64,000 nucleotides of DNA from Streptomyces sp. ISL-12 (GTDB lineage: Bacteria; Actinomycetota; Actinomycetes; Streptomycetales; Streptomycetaceae): the NCBI RefSeq assembly GCF_018614415.1, contig NZ_JAGGOO010000015.1:50533-114532 (forward strand). The letters run 5' to 3'. Of the stretch, positions 31,075 to 39,952 are shown piece by piece. How positions within the stretch are numbered: the first letter of the stretch is position 1; each line of letters opens with the position of its first letter. Below the pieces are notes generated by a model. That model was not told the origin of the DNA, made no database searches, and saw nothing but the letters and a program-made list of their open reading frames with translations. The position numbers and the translations under genes are program-made.

Positions 31075-31285
31075 CGCCTGCGAGGTGAGCTGTCGGGTTC
31101 GGGCGGGGAGGTGCCCGGCCGTGCCCTGTCGGGCCCGGCTTCACCCCGAGCCGCTCCGGTCCTCCGGTGACGTCGGGTGACGTCCGGTGACCGGCGCGGC
31201 GACTTACCTGGGTCCCCCGCTCCTGCCGTGAATGAGTCGGATGCGTGTGCGTCGGGCGGTGGCAGGATTCGGCGTCCGCTCGACA
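31075..31285 (-). promoter_or_regulatory. ydaO-type cyclic di-AMP riboswitch
   Basis: Read on the minus strand, the leader has the conserved elements in order: GCCGAATCCTGCC (31273-31261); the partner strand GGCAGGAGCGGGGGACCCA (31227-31209); GGGGTGAA (31147-31140); and CCCGAACCCGACAGCT (31103-31088), which closes about 30 bases before the SLT start. GAATCCTGCC pairs with GGCAGGAG. This is the signature of the ydaO/yuaA c-di-AMP riboswitch. Outer limits are approximate. It is an off-switch in studied cases. Confidence 0.9.
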
Positions 31286-31290
31286 GGCCG

Positions 31291-32225
31291 GGAACGTATG
31301 CGACAGCACATGTCCGGAACAAGTGCCGGAATCACCTAACGTGCCTGTTGACCTTGGTCTGAGGCATTTGAGGTACTTGATCCTTTGCGAGTGGCAAGGG
31401 TCAACTGGCGTACGGGGCAAAGGGATGGAGGGTGTGGGGGCGGCGGCGCGCGGTCGGGTGGCGGCGTGAGTCAACTCACTGACGCTGACGAGTGGGGCAA
31501 ATCGGGCAATGAGGTCAACTTGGGTTTTACTGGCCAGGGGTGGCTGTCACCGGTGGCGGGATCGCCCGCCTGGCTCACCCGGCGGCGGGAACGAGAGTTG
31601 GAGCGAGGGCTGGAGCGGGGGCTGGACGGGGGTCTGGAGTGGGGCTGGAGCGGGGGCTCGACGGGGGTCTGGAGTGGGGCTGGAGCGGGGGCTCGACGGG
31701 GGCCTGGAGTGGGGCTGGAGCGAGGGTCTGTGGGTCGAACGGGTGACGTTCCCGGGTCGCGCGACGTTGGGAGGAGTGGTGGGATCTTCGATGGATTCCC
31801 GGTGGACCCTCGATAGAGCCTTGGTGGACCGGTGGTGAGGCCCGGCGGGGCTCGACGGGGCTCGATGGTCCCGGAGGGGTGTCGACGGGGCCTCGGCGGT
31901 CCTCGGTGTTCTCCGGTGGTCGCAGAGGAGTCCCTCGGGGATCCCTCGGGGACCCTTCAGGGAGCATCCTGGGGGCCGGGGGGTTCCGAGGGGCCCAGAA
32001 GAAATCGCGGCGTCGGCGCGCCCCGGCCGTCCCGCGAAGTCGATCCATATCCGCTCATATCACCTGATCAAAAACATACAGTTCATGACCTGATACCGAC
32101 CGGCCTGTAACGGTGGGCGCTATCGGTGATCGAAACGTGACCGGATACGCTGACTTGAGTGATGGCAGCGACCTATCGACCAGCCGTGTAACCGCGAGTA
32201 GACACCAGCAGACAGGAGACCCCTC
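31291..32225. other. Long gene-poor region with G-rich repeats
   Basis: About 930 bases without a convincing gene. The right part (31357-32040) is G-rich on the plus strand with a 35-base tandem repeat. Open frames exist in every frame only because this composition lacks stops. Bases 32045-32110 form a local A+T-rich patch that probably carries the promoter for the downstream prenyl synthase. Confidence 0.6.
31598..31740. repeat. 35-base G-rich tandem repeat
   Basis: Units of the type TCTGGAGTGGGGCTGGAGCG followed by GGGGCTCGACGGGGG start at 31633, 31668 and 31703, with a degenerate half-unit on each side. The period of 35 is not a multiple of three, arguing against coding function. Runs of four or five G at short spacing could fold into G-quadruplexes. 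Confidence 0.85.
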
Positions 32226-33236
32226 GTGACCGTCGTCGGGCCGTTCGGGCTGAGCGTGCGGGACCAGGCTCTGGAAGCCGATGTCCAGGCCGGAATGGCG
32301 GCAGTCGAGGAAGGACTGCTGGAGGCAACCAAGAGCGAGGTGCCCTTCATCACGGAGGCCGCCCAGCACCTGGTGCGGGCGGGCGGCAAGCGGTTCCGGC
32401 CGCTGCTGGTGATGCTCGCGGCCCAGTTCGGCGACCCCGACGCCCCGGGCATCGTGCCCTCGGCCGTCGTCGTGGAGCTGACCCACCTCGCCACGCTGTA
32501 CCACGACGACGTGATGGACGAGGCCGCGGTACGGCGCGGGGTGCCCAGCGCCAACACCCGCTGGGACAACTCCGTCGCGGTCCTGACCGGCGACTTCCTC
32601 TTCGCCCGCGCCTCACAGATCCTCGCCGACCTCGGCCCGGAGGCGGTCCGGGTGCAGGCCCTGGCGTTCGAGCGGCTGGTCACCGGCCAGATCCTGGAGA
32701 CCGCGGGCCCGCAGGACGGCCGGGACCCGGTCGACCACTACCTGGACGTGCTGGGCGGCAAGACCGGCTCGCTGGTGGCGGTCGCCTGCCGGTTCGGCGC
32801 GATGATGTCCGGTGCCGACGAGACGGTCGTGGACGTCCTCACCCAGTACGGCGAGCGGCTCGGCGTCGCCTTCCAGCTCGCCGACGACGTGCTGGACATC
32901 GCCTCCGAGTCCACCGAGTCCGGCAAGACGCCCGGCACCGACCTGCGCGAGGGCATCGCGACCCTCCCGGTCCTGAGGCTGCGCGAGCGCGCCACCCGGC
33001 TGGGGCTGGCCGAGGACCTCGCCCTGTGCGAGCTGCTCGCCTCCGACCTGACCGACGACGCCCGGCACGCCGAGGCGCTGCGCCTGCTGCGCGCCCACCC
33101 CGCCCTCGACCAGGCCCGGCGCGACACCGTCCGCTACGCCGAGGAGGCCCGCGCCGCCCTGGCCCCGCTGCGGGAATGCGACGCGAAGACGGCGCTGGTG
33201 GAGCTGTGCGACGCGGTGGTGCACCGGGCCGGCTGA
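32226..33236 (+). CDS. Polyprenyl diphosphate synthase (trans-isoprenyl type)
   Basis: 336 residues. Both aspartate-rich motifs are intact: DDVMD (94-98) within LYHDDVMDEAAVRRG, and DDVLD (220-224). The GGKRFRP substrate loop is near residues 53-59. The GTG start follows ACAGGAGA. It condenses isopentenyl diphosphate onto an allylic primer. The sequence and its closeness to two complex I operons suggest it makes the menaquinone side chain, though chain length cannot be read with certainty. A hairpin lies ~55 bases past the stop. Confidence 0.9.
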   Translation: MTVVGPFGLSVRDQALEADVQAGMAAVEEGLLEATKSEVPFITEAAQHLVRAGGKRFRPLLVMLAAQFGDPDAPGIVPSAVVVELTHLATLYHDDVMDEAAVRRGVPSANTRWDNSVAVLTGDFLFARASQILADLGPEAVRVQALAFERLVTGQILETAGPQDGRDPVDHYLDVLGGKTGSLVAVACRFGAMMSGADETVVDVLTQYGERLGVAFQLADDVLDIASESTESGKTPGTDLREGIATLPVLRLRERATRLGLAEDLALCELLASDLTDDARHAEALRLLRAHPALDQARRDTVRYAEEARAALAPLRECDAKTALVELCDAVVHRAG

Positions 33237-33291
33237 GCCCGTCCGGACGCCACCGCCCGCCCCTGCGCGCCACCGCCCCTGCGCGCTACCG

Positions 33292-33307
33292 CCCCTACGG
33301 GTAGGGG
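33292..33307 (+). terminator. Short hairpin after the polyprenyl synthase
   Basis: CCCCTA (33292-33297) pairs with TAGGGG (33302-33307) around CGGG. It follows a degenerate CACCGCCCCTGCGCG repeat at ~33250-33290. There is no U-run. Confidence 0.45.
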
Positions 33308-33503
33308 AGTGCTCCGTGCGCGTGTGTCATACCGCAGCAGTAGGCGGAGTTGAGCCTGCGGTCTGACGCTTCCCGATGGCCGATTTGGTCAGATGGTCAT
33401 CACGGAAAACAACACATCCTCACCAGTTCGGGTGAGAATGGCGGCTCAGGGTGGACTGGTGCGAGGTCGCGAACAGCCGCCGCCTACGACGGAGGTAGGG
33501 CAC

Positions 33504-34760
33504 ATGACACCGTACGAATCCGAGACCGGGACCGAGACCGAGGAGCGCGGGACGGGGCGGCGCAAGGTGGCGCGGTACGTCGTCCCGGTCACGGTGATGG
33601 GCGTCGCGGCGGCGACCATCGGACTGGTTCCCGCGCTCGCCGACTCCGGGGACCCCGACCTTCCCGACATCACCGCGCAGCAACTGCTGGAGAAGGTGGC
33701 CACGTCGGACGTACAGCAGCTGTCCGGCACGGTGAAGATCAGTACCGACCTCGGGCTGCCGGACCTCGGGGGTCTGGAGAGCGGCCTCATGAACGGCGCG
33801 GGCTCGTCCTCCGGTTCCGCGGACGGCGGTTCCTCCGCGGACCCGTCCACGAAACTGACCGAGCTGGCCTCCGGCACCCACACGCTGCGCGTCGCGGTGG
33901 ACGGCCCCGACCGGCAGAAGGTGTCGCTGCTCCAGGACGCCGCCGAGTACAGCCTGATCCACGACGGCAAGGACGTCTGGGGCTACGACAGCGAGTCCGG
34001 CGAGGTCTACCACTCCGCCGCCGCCGCCGACGACGACCGGGCCGAGGACGGCCAGCGGCGCGAGGAGCTGCCGGCCACCCCGGGCGACATGGCCGAGGAA
34101 GCCCTGAAGGCGGTCGACGACACCACGTCCGTGACCGTCGACGGCACCGCGCAGGTGGCCGGGCGGGACGCGTACCGCCTGGTGATCGAGCCGAAGCAGA
34201 AGGGTTCCACGATCGGCTCGATCAGTGTGGCCGTGGACGCGAAGACGGGCGTGCCCCTGAAGTTCACGCTCAGCCCGGCGGGCGGTGGCTCGGCGGTCGT
34301 GGACGCCGGCTTCACCCAGGTCAGCTTCGCCAAGCCGGCCGCGTCGACGTTCGACTTCACGCCGCCCAAGGGCGCGAAGGTCACGGAGGGCGACGAGATC
34401 GAGGAGGCGCCGGCCACCGGGTCCGGTTCCAGGTCCGGCACCGGGTTCGGTTCCGGCAAGGAGCAGAAGTCCGAGGAGGAGCTGGCCAAGGGCCTCGACG
34501 GGCTGAAGGTCATCGGCGAGGGCTGGAACGCGGTCGCCACCTTCGACACCGGCGCCCAGGGCGGCCTGCTCACCGGCGACACCGGCGGCGACCTCGACGG
34601 CTTCCTGGGCTCGCTCGGCGACCAGGTGAAGGGCGAGTTCGGCTCGGGCACGGTGTTCAGCACCCGCCTGGTCAACGCCCTGATCACCGACGACGGCACG
34701 GTCTACGTGGGCGCCGTCACCAAGGACGCGCTGGTCGAGGCGGCCGACGCGGGCCGGTGA
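33504..34760 (+). CDS. LolA-like/DUF2092-type exported protein
   Basis: 418 residues with a single transmembrane signal-anchor (~24-46) after a charged cytoplasmic N-terminus. A large extracytoplasmic domain of LolA/LppX-like type follows, with an internal Gly/Ser-rich loop near 95-120 and a second flexible insert near 305-330. Such proteins resemble lipoprotein carriers and RseB-type regulators, and their ligand in actinobacteria is unknown. ATG 33504 has GGAGGT (33491-33496); the frame is open to 33393 without a comparable site. It is followed 57 bases later by an ABC exporter, which may be functionally linked. Confidence 0.8.
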   Translation: MTPYESETGTETEERGTGRRKVARYVVPVTVMGVAAATIGLVPALADSGDPDLPDITAQQLLEKVATSDVQQLSGTVKISTDLGLPDLGGLESGLMNGAGSSSGSADGGSSADPSTKLTELASGTHTLRVAVDGPDRQKVSLLQDAAEYSLIHDGKDVWGYDSESGEVYHSAAAADDDRAEDGQRREELPATPGDMAEEALKAVDDTTSVTVDGTAQVAGRDAYRLVIEPKQKGSTIGSISVAVDAKTGVPLKFTLSPAGGGSAVVDAGFTQVSFAKPAASTFDFTPPKGAKVTEGDEIEEAPATGSGSRSGTGFGSGKEQKSEEELAKGLDGLKVIGEGWNAVATFDTGAQGGLLTGDTGGDLDGFLGSLGDQVKGEFGSGTVFSTRLVNALITDDGTVYVGAVTKDALVEAADAGR

Positions 34761-34817
34761 GGGCCTGAGGGGCAGCACACGGCAGCGGACGAAGCGAGTG
34801 AGTGAGTGAAGGAGCCG

Positions 34818-35750
34818 ATGGACGCCGTCATCGCCACCCGCGGCCTCACCAAGCGCTACCGCGGCGGCCAGCTCGCCGTGGACGGTCTGGACCTGACCGT
34901 CCCGGCGGGCAGCGTCTTCGGCTTCCTCGGCCCCAACGGCTCCGGCAAGACCACCACCATCCGCATGCTGATGGGCCTGATCGAACCCACCTCGGGCACC
35001 GCCCGGGTCCTCGGCCGGCCCATGCCGCGGGCCGCCCGCGCCGTACTGCCCGGGGTCGGTGCCCTCATCGAGGGCCCGGCCCTGTACGGCTTCCTGACCG
35101 GCCGCGACAACCTGCTGCGCTACGACGCCGCCGACCCGGCCGCCGACCCGCGCACCCGGCGCGAGCGGGTGGCGGCGGCGCTGGACCGGGTCGGCCTCAC
35201 GGCCGCCGCCGGGAAGAAGGCCAAGGCGTACTCGCTGGGCATGAAGCAGCGGCTCGGCATCGCCGCCGCGCTGCTCCAGCCGCGCCGTCTGCTCGTCCTG
35301 GACGAGCCCACCAACGGGCTGGACCCGCAGGGCATGCGGGAGATCCGCGTCCTCGTGCGCGAACTGGCCTCGGACGGCACGACCGTCTTCCTCTCCTCCC
35401 ACCTGCTGGACGAGATCGAACAGGTCTGCACGCACGTCGCCGTGATGACCCGGGGCCGCCTGATCACCCAGGGGCCGGTCGCCGACCTGGCGGCCGGGGC
35501 GCGCGGGCGGCTGGTGGTGACCACGCCGGACGCGGCGGACGCGGCCCGGGTGCTGAAGGAGCAGGGGGCCGCCGACGTGGTGATCGCCGAGGACCGGGTG
35601 ACGGCGGAGCCGCCGGAGCGCGACCTGGCCGAGGTGAACGCCGCGCTGGTGGCGGCCGGGGTCCGGGTGCGCGGCTTCGGAGTGGAACGCGCCTCCCTGG
35701 AGGACGCGTTCGTGGCGCTGACCGGGGAGGGATTCGATGTCGCGGGCTGA
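34818..35750 (+). CDS. ABC transporter ATP-binding protein
   Basis: 310 residues of the CcmA/DRA subfamily driving ABC-2-type exporters. Walker A GPNGSGKTT (K44), the signature YSLGMKQRL, Walker B LLVLDEPTNGLDPQG and the switch histidine in SSHLLDEI are all present. A ~90-residue C-terminal extension follows the nucleotide-binding domain, as usual for this group. ATG 34818 follows AAGGAG; a GTG at 34806 is possible. It overlaps the permease gene by 14 bases. Confidence 0.93.
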   Translation: MDAVIATRGLTKRYRGGQLAVDGLDLTVPAGSVFGFLGPNGSGKTTTIRMLMGLIEPTSGTARVLGRPMPRAARAVLPGVGALIEGPALYGFLTGRDNLLRYDAADPAADPRTRRERVAAALDRVGLTAAAGKKAKAYSLGMKQRLGIAAALLQPRRLLVLDEPTNGLDPQGMREIRVLVRELASDGTTVFLSSHLLDEIEQVCTHVAVMTRGRLITQGPVADLAAGARGRLVVTTPDAADAARVLKEQGAADVVIAEDRVTAEPPERDLAEVNAALVAAGVRVRGFGVERASLEDAFVALTGEGFDVAG

Positions 35751-36639
35751 GGCGAGCGCGCCGCTCACCGAGACGATCACGGACGTACGCCCGCCGCGCG
35801 CCCTGTGGAGCCTCGGCCTGCTGCGCAACGAGGTGCTGACCACCTTCCGGCGCTGGCGCACCCTCGCCCTGCTGGCGGTGCTGGCCGCCGTGCCGGTGCT
35901 GGTCGGCATCGCCGTGAAGATCGAGACGGGTGACGGGGGCGGAGCGGGCGGCGGCGGGGGCGGCGCGGGGCCGGCGTTCATCTCGCAGGTCACCAACAAC
36001 GGACTCTTCCTGGTCTTCACCGCGCTCGCCGCGACCCTGCCCTTCTTCCTGCCGATGGCCGTCGGCGTCGTCGCCGGCGACGCGATCGCGGGCGAGGCGA
36101 GCGCCGGCACCCTGCGCTACCTGCTGGTCGCCCCGGCCGGCCGCACCCGCCTGCTGCTCACCAAGTACGCGACCGTGCTCACCTTCTGCCTGGCCGCCAC
36201 GCTGGTGGTCGCCGTCTCGGCGCTCGCGGTCGGCGCCCTGCTGTTCCCGCTCGGTGAGGTGACGACCATCTCCGGGACGCGGATCTCCTTCGCCGAGGGC
36301 CTCGGCCGCGCCCTGCTGATCGCCCTGGTCGTCGCAGCCTCGCTGGTCGGCGTGGCCGCGCTCGGCCTGTTCGTCTCGACGCTGACCGGCAGCGGCATCG
36401 CGGCGATGGCGACGACGGTCGGGCTGCTGATCACCGTCCAGATCCTCGACCAGATCCCGCAGCTGCACGCCCTCCAGCCGTACTTCCTCTCCCACTACTG
36501 GCTGTCCTTCGCCGACCTGCTGCGCGAACCGGTCTACTGGGACGACCTGGTGAAGAACCTCGGCCTCCAGACGCTGTACGCCGCGGTGTTCGGCTCGGCG
36601 GCCTGGGCGCGCTTCACGGCGAAGGACGTCACGGCCTGA
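35737..36639 (+). CDS. ABC-2 type transporter permease
   Basis: 300 residues with six predicted helices and a glycine-rich extracellular loop after the first helix (GGGAGGGGGGAG near 66-78). It pairs with the preceding ATPase to form an exporter. The GEASAGTLRYLLVAPAGRTRLLL segment is the cytoplasmic coupling region typical of ABC-2 permeases. Substrate unknown; the neighbouring LolA-like protein suggests a lipid or lipoprotein-related cargo, which is only a guess. It converges on the amidase, overlapping it by 11 bases at the 3' ends. Confidence 0.9.
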   Translation: MSRAEASAPLTETITDVRPPRALWSLGLLRNEVLTTFRRWRTLALLAVLAAVPVLVGIAVKIETGDGGGAGGGGGGAGPAFISQVTNNGLFLVFTALAATLPFFLPMAVGVVAGDAIAGEASAGTLRYLLVAPAGRTRLLLTKYATVLTFCLAATLVVAVSALAVGALLFPLGEVTTISGTRISFAEGLGRALLIALVVAASLVGVAALGLFVSTLTGSGIAAMATTVGLLITVQILDQIPQLHALQPYFLSHYWLSFADLLREPVYWDDLVKNLGLQTLYAAVFGSAAWARFTAKDVTA

Positions 36640-37834
36640 CGCCGGTGGCCGCGCGGGAGGAGGCGGCGGCCACCGCGAGCAGCAGCGCCTCCGCGCCGTG
36701 CGGTGCGACCAGGTGGAGCCCGGCCGGACAGCCGTCGGAGCCGAAGCCCGCCGGGAGACTGAGCGCCGGATGCCCGCTGAGGTTGAACGCCCAGGTCAGC
36801 GCCGTCGAGTAGCGGTCGCCGGGGCCCTCGTGGCCGTGCGGCGGGGTCGGGGCCGTCGGCGTCAGCAGCAGCGGGGCGGTGCGGAACAGCAGGGTCAGCC
36901 GGCGGTCGTTCTCGGCCCGCGTCCGGTGTGCGTCCGCCGGGTCGGCGCCGGGGGTGCGCAGGGCCAGCCAGGCGGGCCCCGGGTCCAGCAGCCGGAGCGG
37001 ACGCCGGGGCCGTACGAGCCGTACGGCACCCGCCGCGACCAGGCGGTCCACGGCGGCGCGGGCCAGGGCGACGGGCTCGTCGTCGGGAGCCGCGTGACCC
37101 AGGTCGGGGGACCAGACGGCGGGCACGGGCAGCGCGGGCGCCGCCGCTTCCGGTGCCGGGGTGTCCGGCACCACGGCACGCCAGTAGGCCGCCGCGTCCG
37201 CCGCCGACCGGGTCAGGACGCCGGGCGCCGTCAGCCGCGTACGGTCCGCGCCGCCGGTCAGCTTCAGTCCCAGTACGCCGCACCACGCGGCGGGGATACG
37301 GACCGACCCGGCCCCGTCGCTGCCGGTCGCCAGCGGCACCAGTCCGGTCGCCACGGCCGCCGCCGCCCCGGCCGAGGAGCCGCCCGGCGTACGGTCCGCC
37401 CGCCACGGGTTGACGGTACGGCGGCCCTGGGCCCCGAGCCCCCAGGTCTGCCAGCCGGTGCCGGGACCCGGCACGGACGTCGCGCCCACGGCGACACATC
37501 CCGCGGCGAGCAGCGGTCCCGCCGTACGCAGCCCGCGCCGGCCCTTCACGGCGATCGGCACGCCCGCCAGCGGCAGCCGCGCGCCCGCCGCGGTCCGCGC
37601 GTCCACCTCGGCGGCCCGCAGCAGCGCCTCCTCCTCCCAGACCTCCAGGAACGCGCCGAGCGAGCCGTCGGCGTCCGCGATCCGGCCGAGCGCCTCCGCC
37701 ACGGCGTCCACGGCCCGCAGCCGCCCCGACCGGACCGCCCCGGCGATCTCCCCGGCCCCCGGCCCGGCGCGGCCCGCCCTGGGGTGGCGTACCGGCTGGT
37801 CAGGGACGGACGGCGGTCCGGCGACGGCCGTCAC
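36629..37834 (-). CDS. Amidase-signature family hydrolase
   Basis: 401 residues. The Ser-Ser-Lys triad region is recognisable: the lysine in GVPIAVKGRRG, the cis-serine in TPGGSSAG, and the nucleophile in GSDGAGSVRIPAAWCG, which replaces the more common GSDTGGSIR. The GTG start at 37834 overlaps the stop of the upstream P-loop gene (GTGA). It hydrolyses an amide; the substrate is not evident. It is shorter than GatA (about 480-500), and no gatB/gatC neighbours are present, so it is not the tRNA amidotransferase subunit. Confidence 0.88.
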   Translation of the reverse strand: MTAVAGPPSVPDQPVRHPRAGRAGPGAGEIAGAVRSGRLRAVDAVAEALGRIADADGSLGAFLEVWEEEALLRAAEVDARTAAGARLPLAGVPIAVKGRRGLRTAGPLLAAGCVAVGATSVPGPGTGWQTWGLGAQGRRTVNPWRADRTPGGSSAGAAAAVATGLVPLATGSDGAGSVRIPAAWCGVLGLKLTGGADRTRLTAPGVLTRSAADAAAYWRAVVPDTPAPEAAAPALPVPAVWSPDLGHAAPDDEPVALARAAVDRLVAAGAVRLVRPRRPLRLLDPGPAWLALRTPGADPADAHRTRAENDRRLTLLFRTAPLLLTPTAPTPPHGHEGPGDRYSTALTWAFNLSGHPALSLPAGFGSDGCPAGLHLVAPHGAEALLLAVAAASSRAATGVRP

Positions 37835-38334
37835 TGTTCCGCCCCGGTCGGCCGGGCCAGCGCCTCGGTGCCGCGGGGCGGGGAGCCGCCGAGGTCGCCC
37901 AGCCGCCAGGCGGGGACCCAGGGGACGCGGTGGACGTCGACGGCCGCTTCGAGCAGCCTCACCCGCTGGGCGAGGGGACGGGGCAGCCGTCCCGGCGCGT
38001 CTGCCACCAGGATGACCGCGTCGAGGGCGAGCCCCGGCGGTGCCTCCCCGTGGCGGAACGCGTCCAGCGCGCGGACGGCGGCCGCCAGCCCCGCCGCGTG
38101 GGTCCGGGCGACCAGCAGCACGGACGGCGGATCGGCGGGCCCGGGCCAGTTCCGGCCGCAGTCGTGGCCGCCGTAGACCTCGGCGAGGGTGGTGACGCCC
38201 GCGCCGCCGTGGGTGCCGACCCAGGAGCGGTGCCGTAGGGTGCGGGGCGTCGTGGCGGACGGCGGCACCGGTCCGGGTGCGGACACCGGCCCGCGGATCC
38301 AGATCTCCGGTCCTTGCCGCATGCTGGTGCGCAT
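37831..38334 (-). CDS. P-loop-like protein of DUF6668 type
   Basis: 167 residues. The centre has WVGTHGGAGVTTLAEV (38-53), resembling the deviant Walker A of MinD/ParA ATPases, followed by GHDCGRNWP and VLLVARTHAAGLAAAVRAL. That combination is what I recall of the actinobacterial DUF6668 family, often found in conjugative-element regions. No clear Walker B carboxylates are visible, so ATPase activity is uncertain. ATG 38334 has GGGAGGAG upstream. It is coupled to the amidase and divergent from a TPR-like gene. Confidence 0.65.
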   Translation of the reverse strand: MRTSMRQGPEIWIRGPVSAPGPVPPSATTPRTLRHRSWVGTHGGAGVTTLAEVYGGHDCGRNWPGPADPPSVLLVARTHAAGLAAAVRALDAFRHGEAPPGLALDAVILVADAPGRLPRPLAQRVRLLEAAVDVHRVPWVPAWRLGDLGGSPPRGTEALARPTGAEQ

Positions 38335-38550
38335 GCCCGTGCTCCTCCCTCGTCACGCCCCGCCCCACGGCCCGGAACGCCCCGTCGGCCCGGCCACCAC
38401 CTCCTGGAACGAGCCTGTGACAGCGCGGTGACGTGAGGACCGCGAGCGAGCGGAGAAACTCAACAGTAGGTGTTCGAATGGCTCCGGACGGCACGGGGAG
38501 GGAAACCACCGGTACGGCCGCACACGGAACCCGCCCATGAGTGAGGGACG

Positions 38551-39891
38551 ATGGCACGACTCAGCCGCGACAAGAAGCGGGACCACCAGTACGTCGGGCA
38601 CCCGGCGGCCCCCGCGGCGCCGCCGATCGACGTGCGGGTGCGGGGCACCGGAACCGGCACGGTCGGCGGCGTTCCCGTCGCCGCGGTCCCGGGCGAGGAG
38701 ATGCAGCAGACCGTACTGAACCGGCTCCAGCGCCTCGCGCGCGCCGCGGGCGGGCCGGTCCTCGCCACGGTCCACGACGAGCGCATCGGCTACGTCGTTC
38801 CGCTCCGCGTCGATCCGGACGGCTCCAGCCACCTCATGGGCGAGCCGGCCCGCACCGACCCGCCGTCGGACGCCGGCCGCCGCCCGGACGAACGGACCGC
38901 TCACGAGGACGTGCGCCCGGCGCCGGGTCCGGCATCGGTTTCGGTGCCGGGTTTGGCTCTGGGTTCGGTGCCGGGTTCGGCTTCGGTTCCGGGTTCGGGT
39001 CTGGGTTCGGTGCCGGGTTCGGCTTCGGTTTCGGTGCCGGGTTCGGTATCGGTTCCGGGGCCGATGGGTGATCCGTCCCCGACGTTCCGGCTGCGTACGC
39101 TGCCGCAGGCCGGGGCGTCGCAGGGGGCCGCCGCGGCTCCGGGGACCGTCGCGCCGCCGACCGGGGAGTTCGGCCCGCCGCCGCGGATGGACGGACCGGC
39201 AGCGCCGGAGGAGGCGTCGAGGCCCCCCGCGACGCCCGCGCCTCTGCCCGTGACGCCCCCCGCGCCCCCCGCGCCCCCGGAGTCCGACGTCCGCCTGGGG
39301 CGCGGCGCCGGCCTGGTCACCGAGGCCGACCTGGCCGCCGACACCCAGCCGACGCCCGCCCGCGGGTTCGACGCCGTGGCCGAGGCCGTGCTCGGGGACG
39401 GACCGATCACCGCGCCCGGCGACAGCACCGCCCCCGCCGTGCTCGCGGAGCCCACGGCCCGCGTCAACGAGGCCGTCCGGGAGGGCCGGACGGAGGAGGC
39501 GGCACGACTCGCCGAGCAGGCCGTGACGGAGGCGACCGGCACGCTGGGCGCCGACCACCCCGAGGTACTGCGGCTGCGCGAACTGTCCGCCTACATCGCC
39601 TACCTGTCCGGCGACCCGGTCCGCGCCCTGCACACGGCGCTGGACGTGGCCCGGGCCCACCACCGCGCGGGCGACGCGGAGGCCGCCTACGGCACCGTGC
39701 GGAGCGCGGCCACCGCCTGGCGTGCCGTACGCGAGCCCGCGCTCGGGCTGGAACTGGGGCACGAGCTGATCGGACTGTGGACGGCACTCGCCGTCGAGGA
39801 GGGGCCGGCCGCCGACGACATAGAGGAACTGGAGTCCGCCCGCGCCCGCATGGGCCGCCTCACCGAACGCGCCCGGGCCCTGGCGGAGTAG
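38551..39891 (+). CDS. TPR-like protein with repetitive central linker
   Basis: 446 residues. Residues 1-95 form a small mixed domain (EEMQQTVLNRLQRLARAAGGPVLATVHDER). Residues ~95-300 are Pro/Gly/Ser-rich and disordered, including a Val-Pro-Gly-Ser repeat at ~130-171. Residues ~312-430 are helical hairpins like tetratricopeptide repeats (ARLAEQAVTEATGTLGADHP and following). It is probably an adaptor or partner for the divergent P-loop protein. No enzymatic motif is seen. Confidence 0.7.
   Translation: MARLSRDKKRDHQYVGHPAAPAAPPIDVRVRGTGTGTVGGVPVAAVPGEEMQQTVLNRLQRLARAAGGPVLATVHDERIGYVVPLRVDPDGSSHLMGEPARTDPPSDAGRRPDERTAHEDVRPAPGPASVSVPGLALGSVPGSASVPGSGLGSVPGSASVSVPGSVSVPGPMGDPSPTFRLRTLPQAGASQGAAAAPGTVAPPTGEFGPPPRMDGPAAPEEASRPPATPAPLPVTPPAPPAPPESDVRLGRGAGLVTEADLAADTQPTPARGFDAVAEAVLGDGPITAPGDSTAPAVLAEPTARVNEAVREGRTEEAARLAEQAVTEATGTLGADHPEVLRLRELSAYIAYLSGDPVRALHTALDVARAHHRAGDAEAAYGTVRSAATAWRAVREPALGLELGHELIGLWTALAVEEGPAADDIEELESARARMGRLTERARALAE
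38935..39063. repeat. Degenerate GGTTCGG/GTGCCGG repeat in the TPR-like gene
   Basis: Alternating TCGGTGCCGGGT and TCGGCTTCGG units about 12-18 bases long, in frame, encoding (S/A)-(V/S)-V-P-G runs. Third positions use T unusually often for this genome (GGTT, TCGGTT), marking the stretch off from flanking codons. Confidence 0.8.
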
Positions 39892-39952
39892 GTCCCGCCG
39901 GGCAGGGCGGCGGCCAGGGCAACGGGCCTGTGCGTGCGGTCACTCGTACGGG

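Noticed and set aside
31575..32048. Pro/Arg-rich open frame on the minus strand in the G-rich region
   Set aside because: Low complexity, no ribosome site, and open in other frames as well because of a 35-base repeat that is out of phase with codons.
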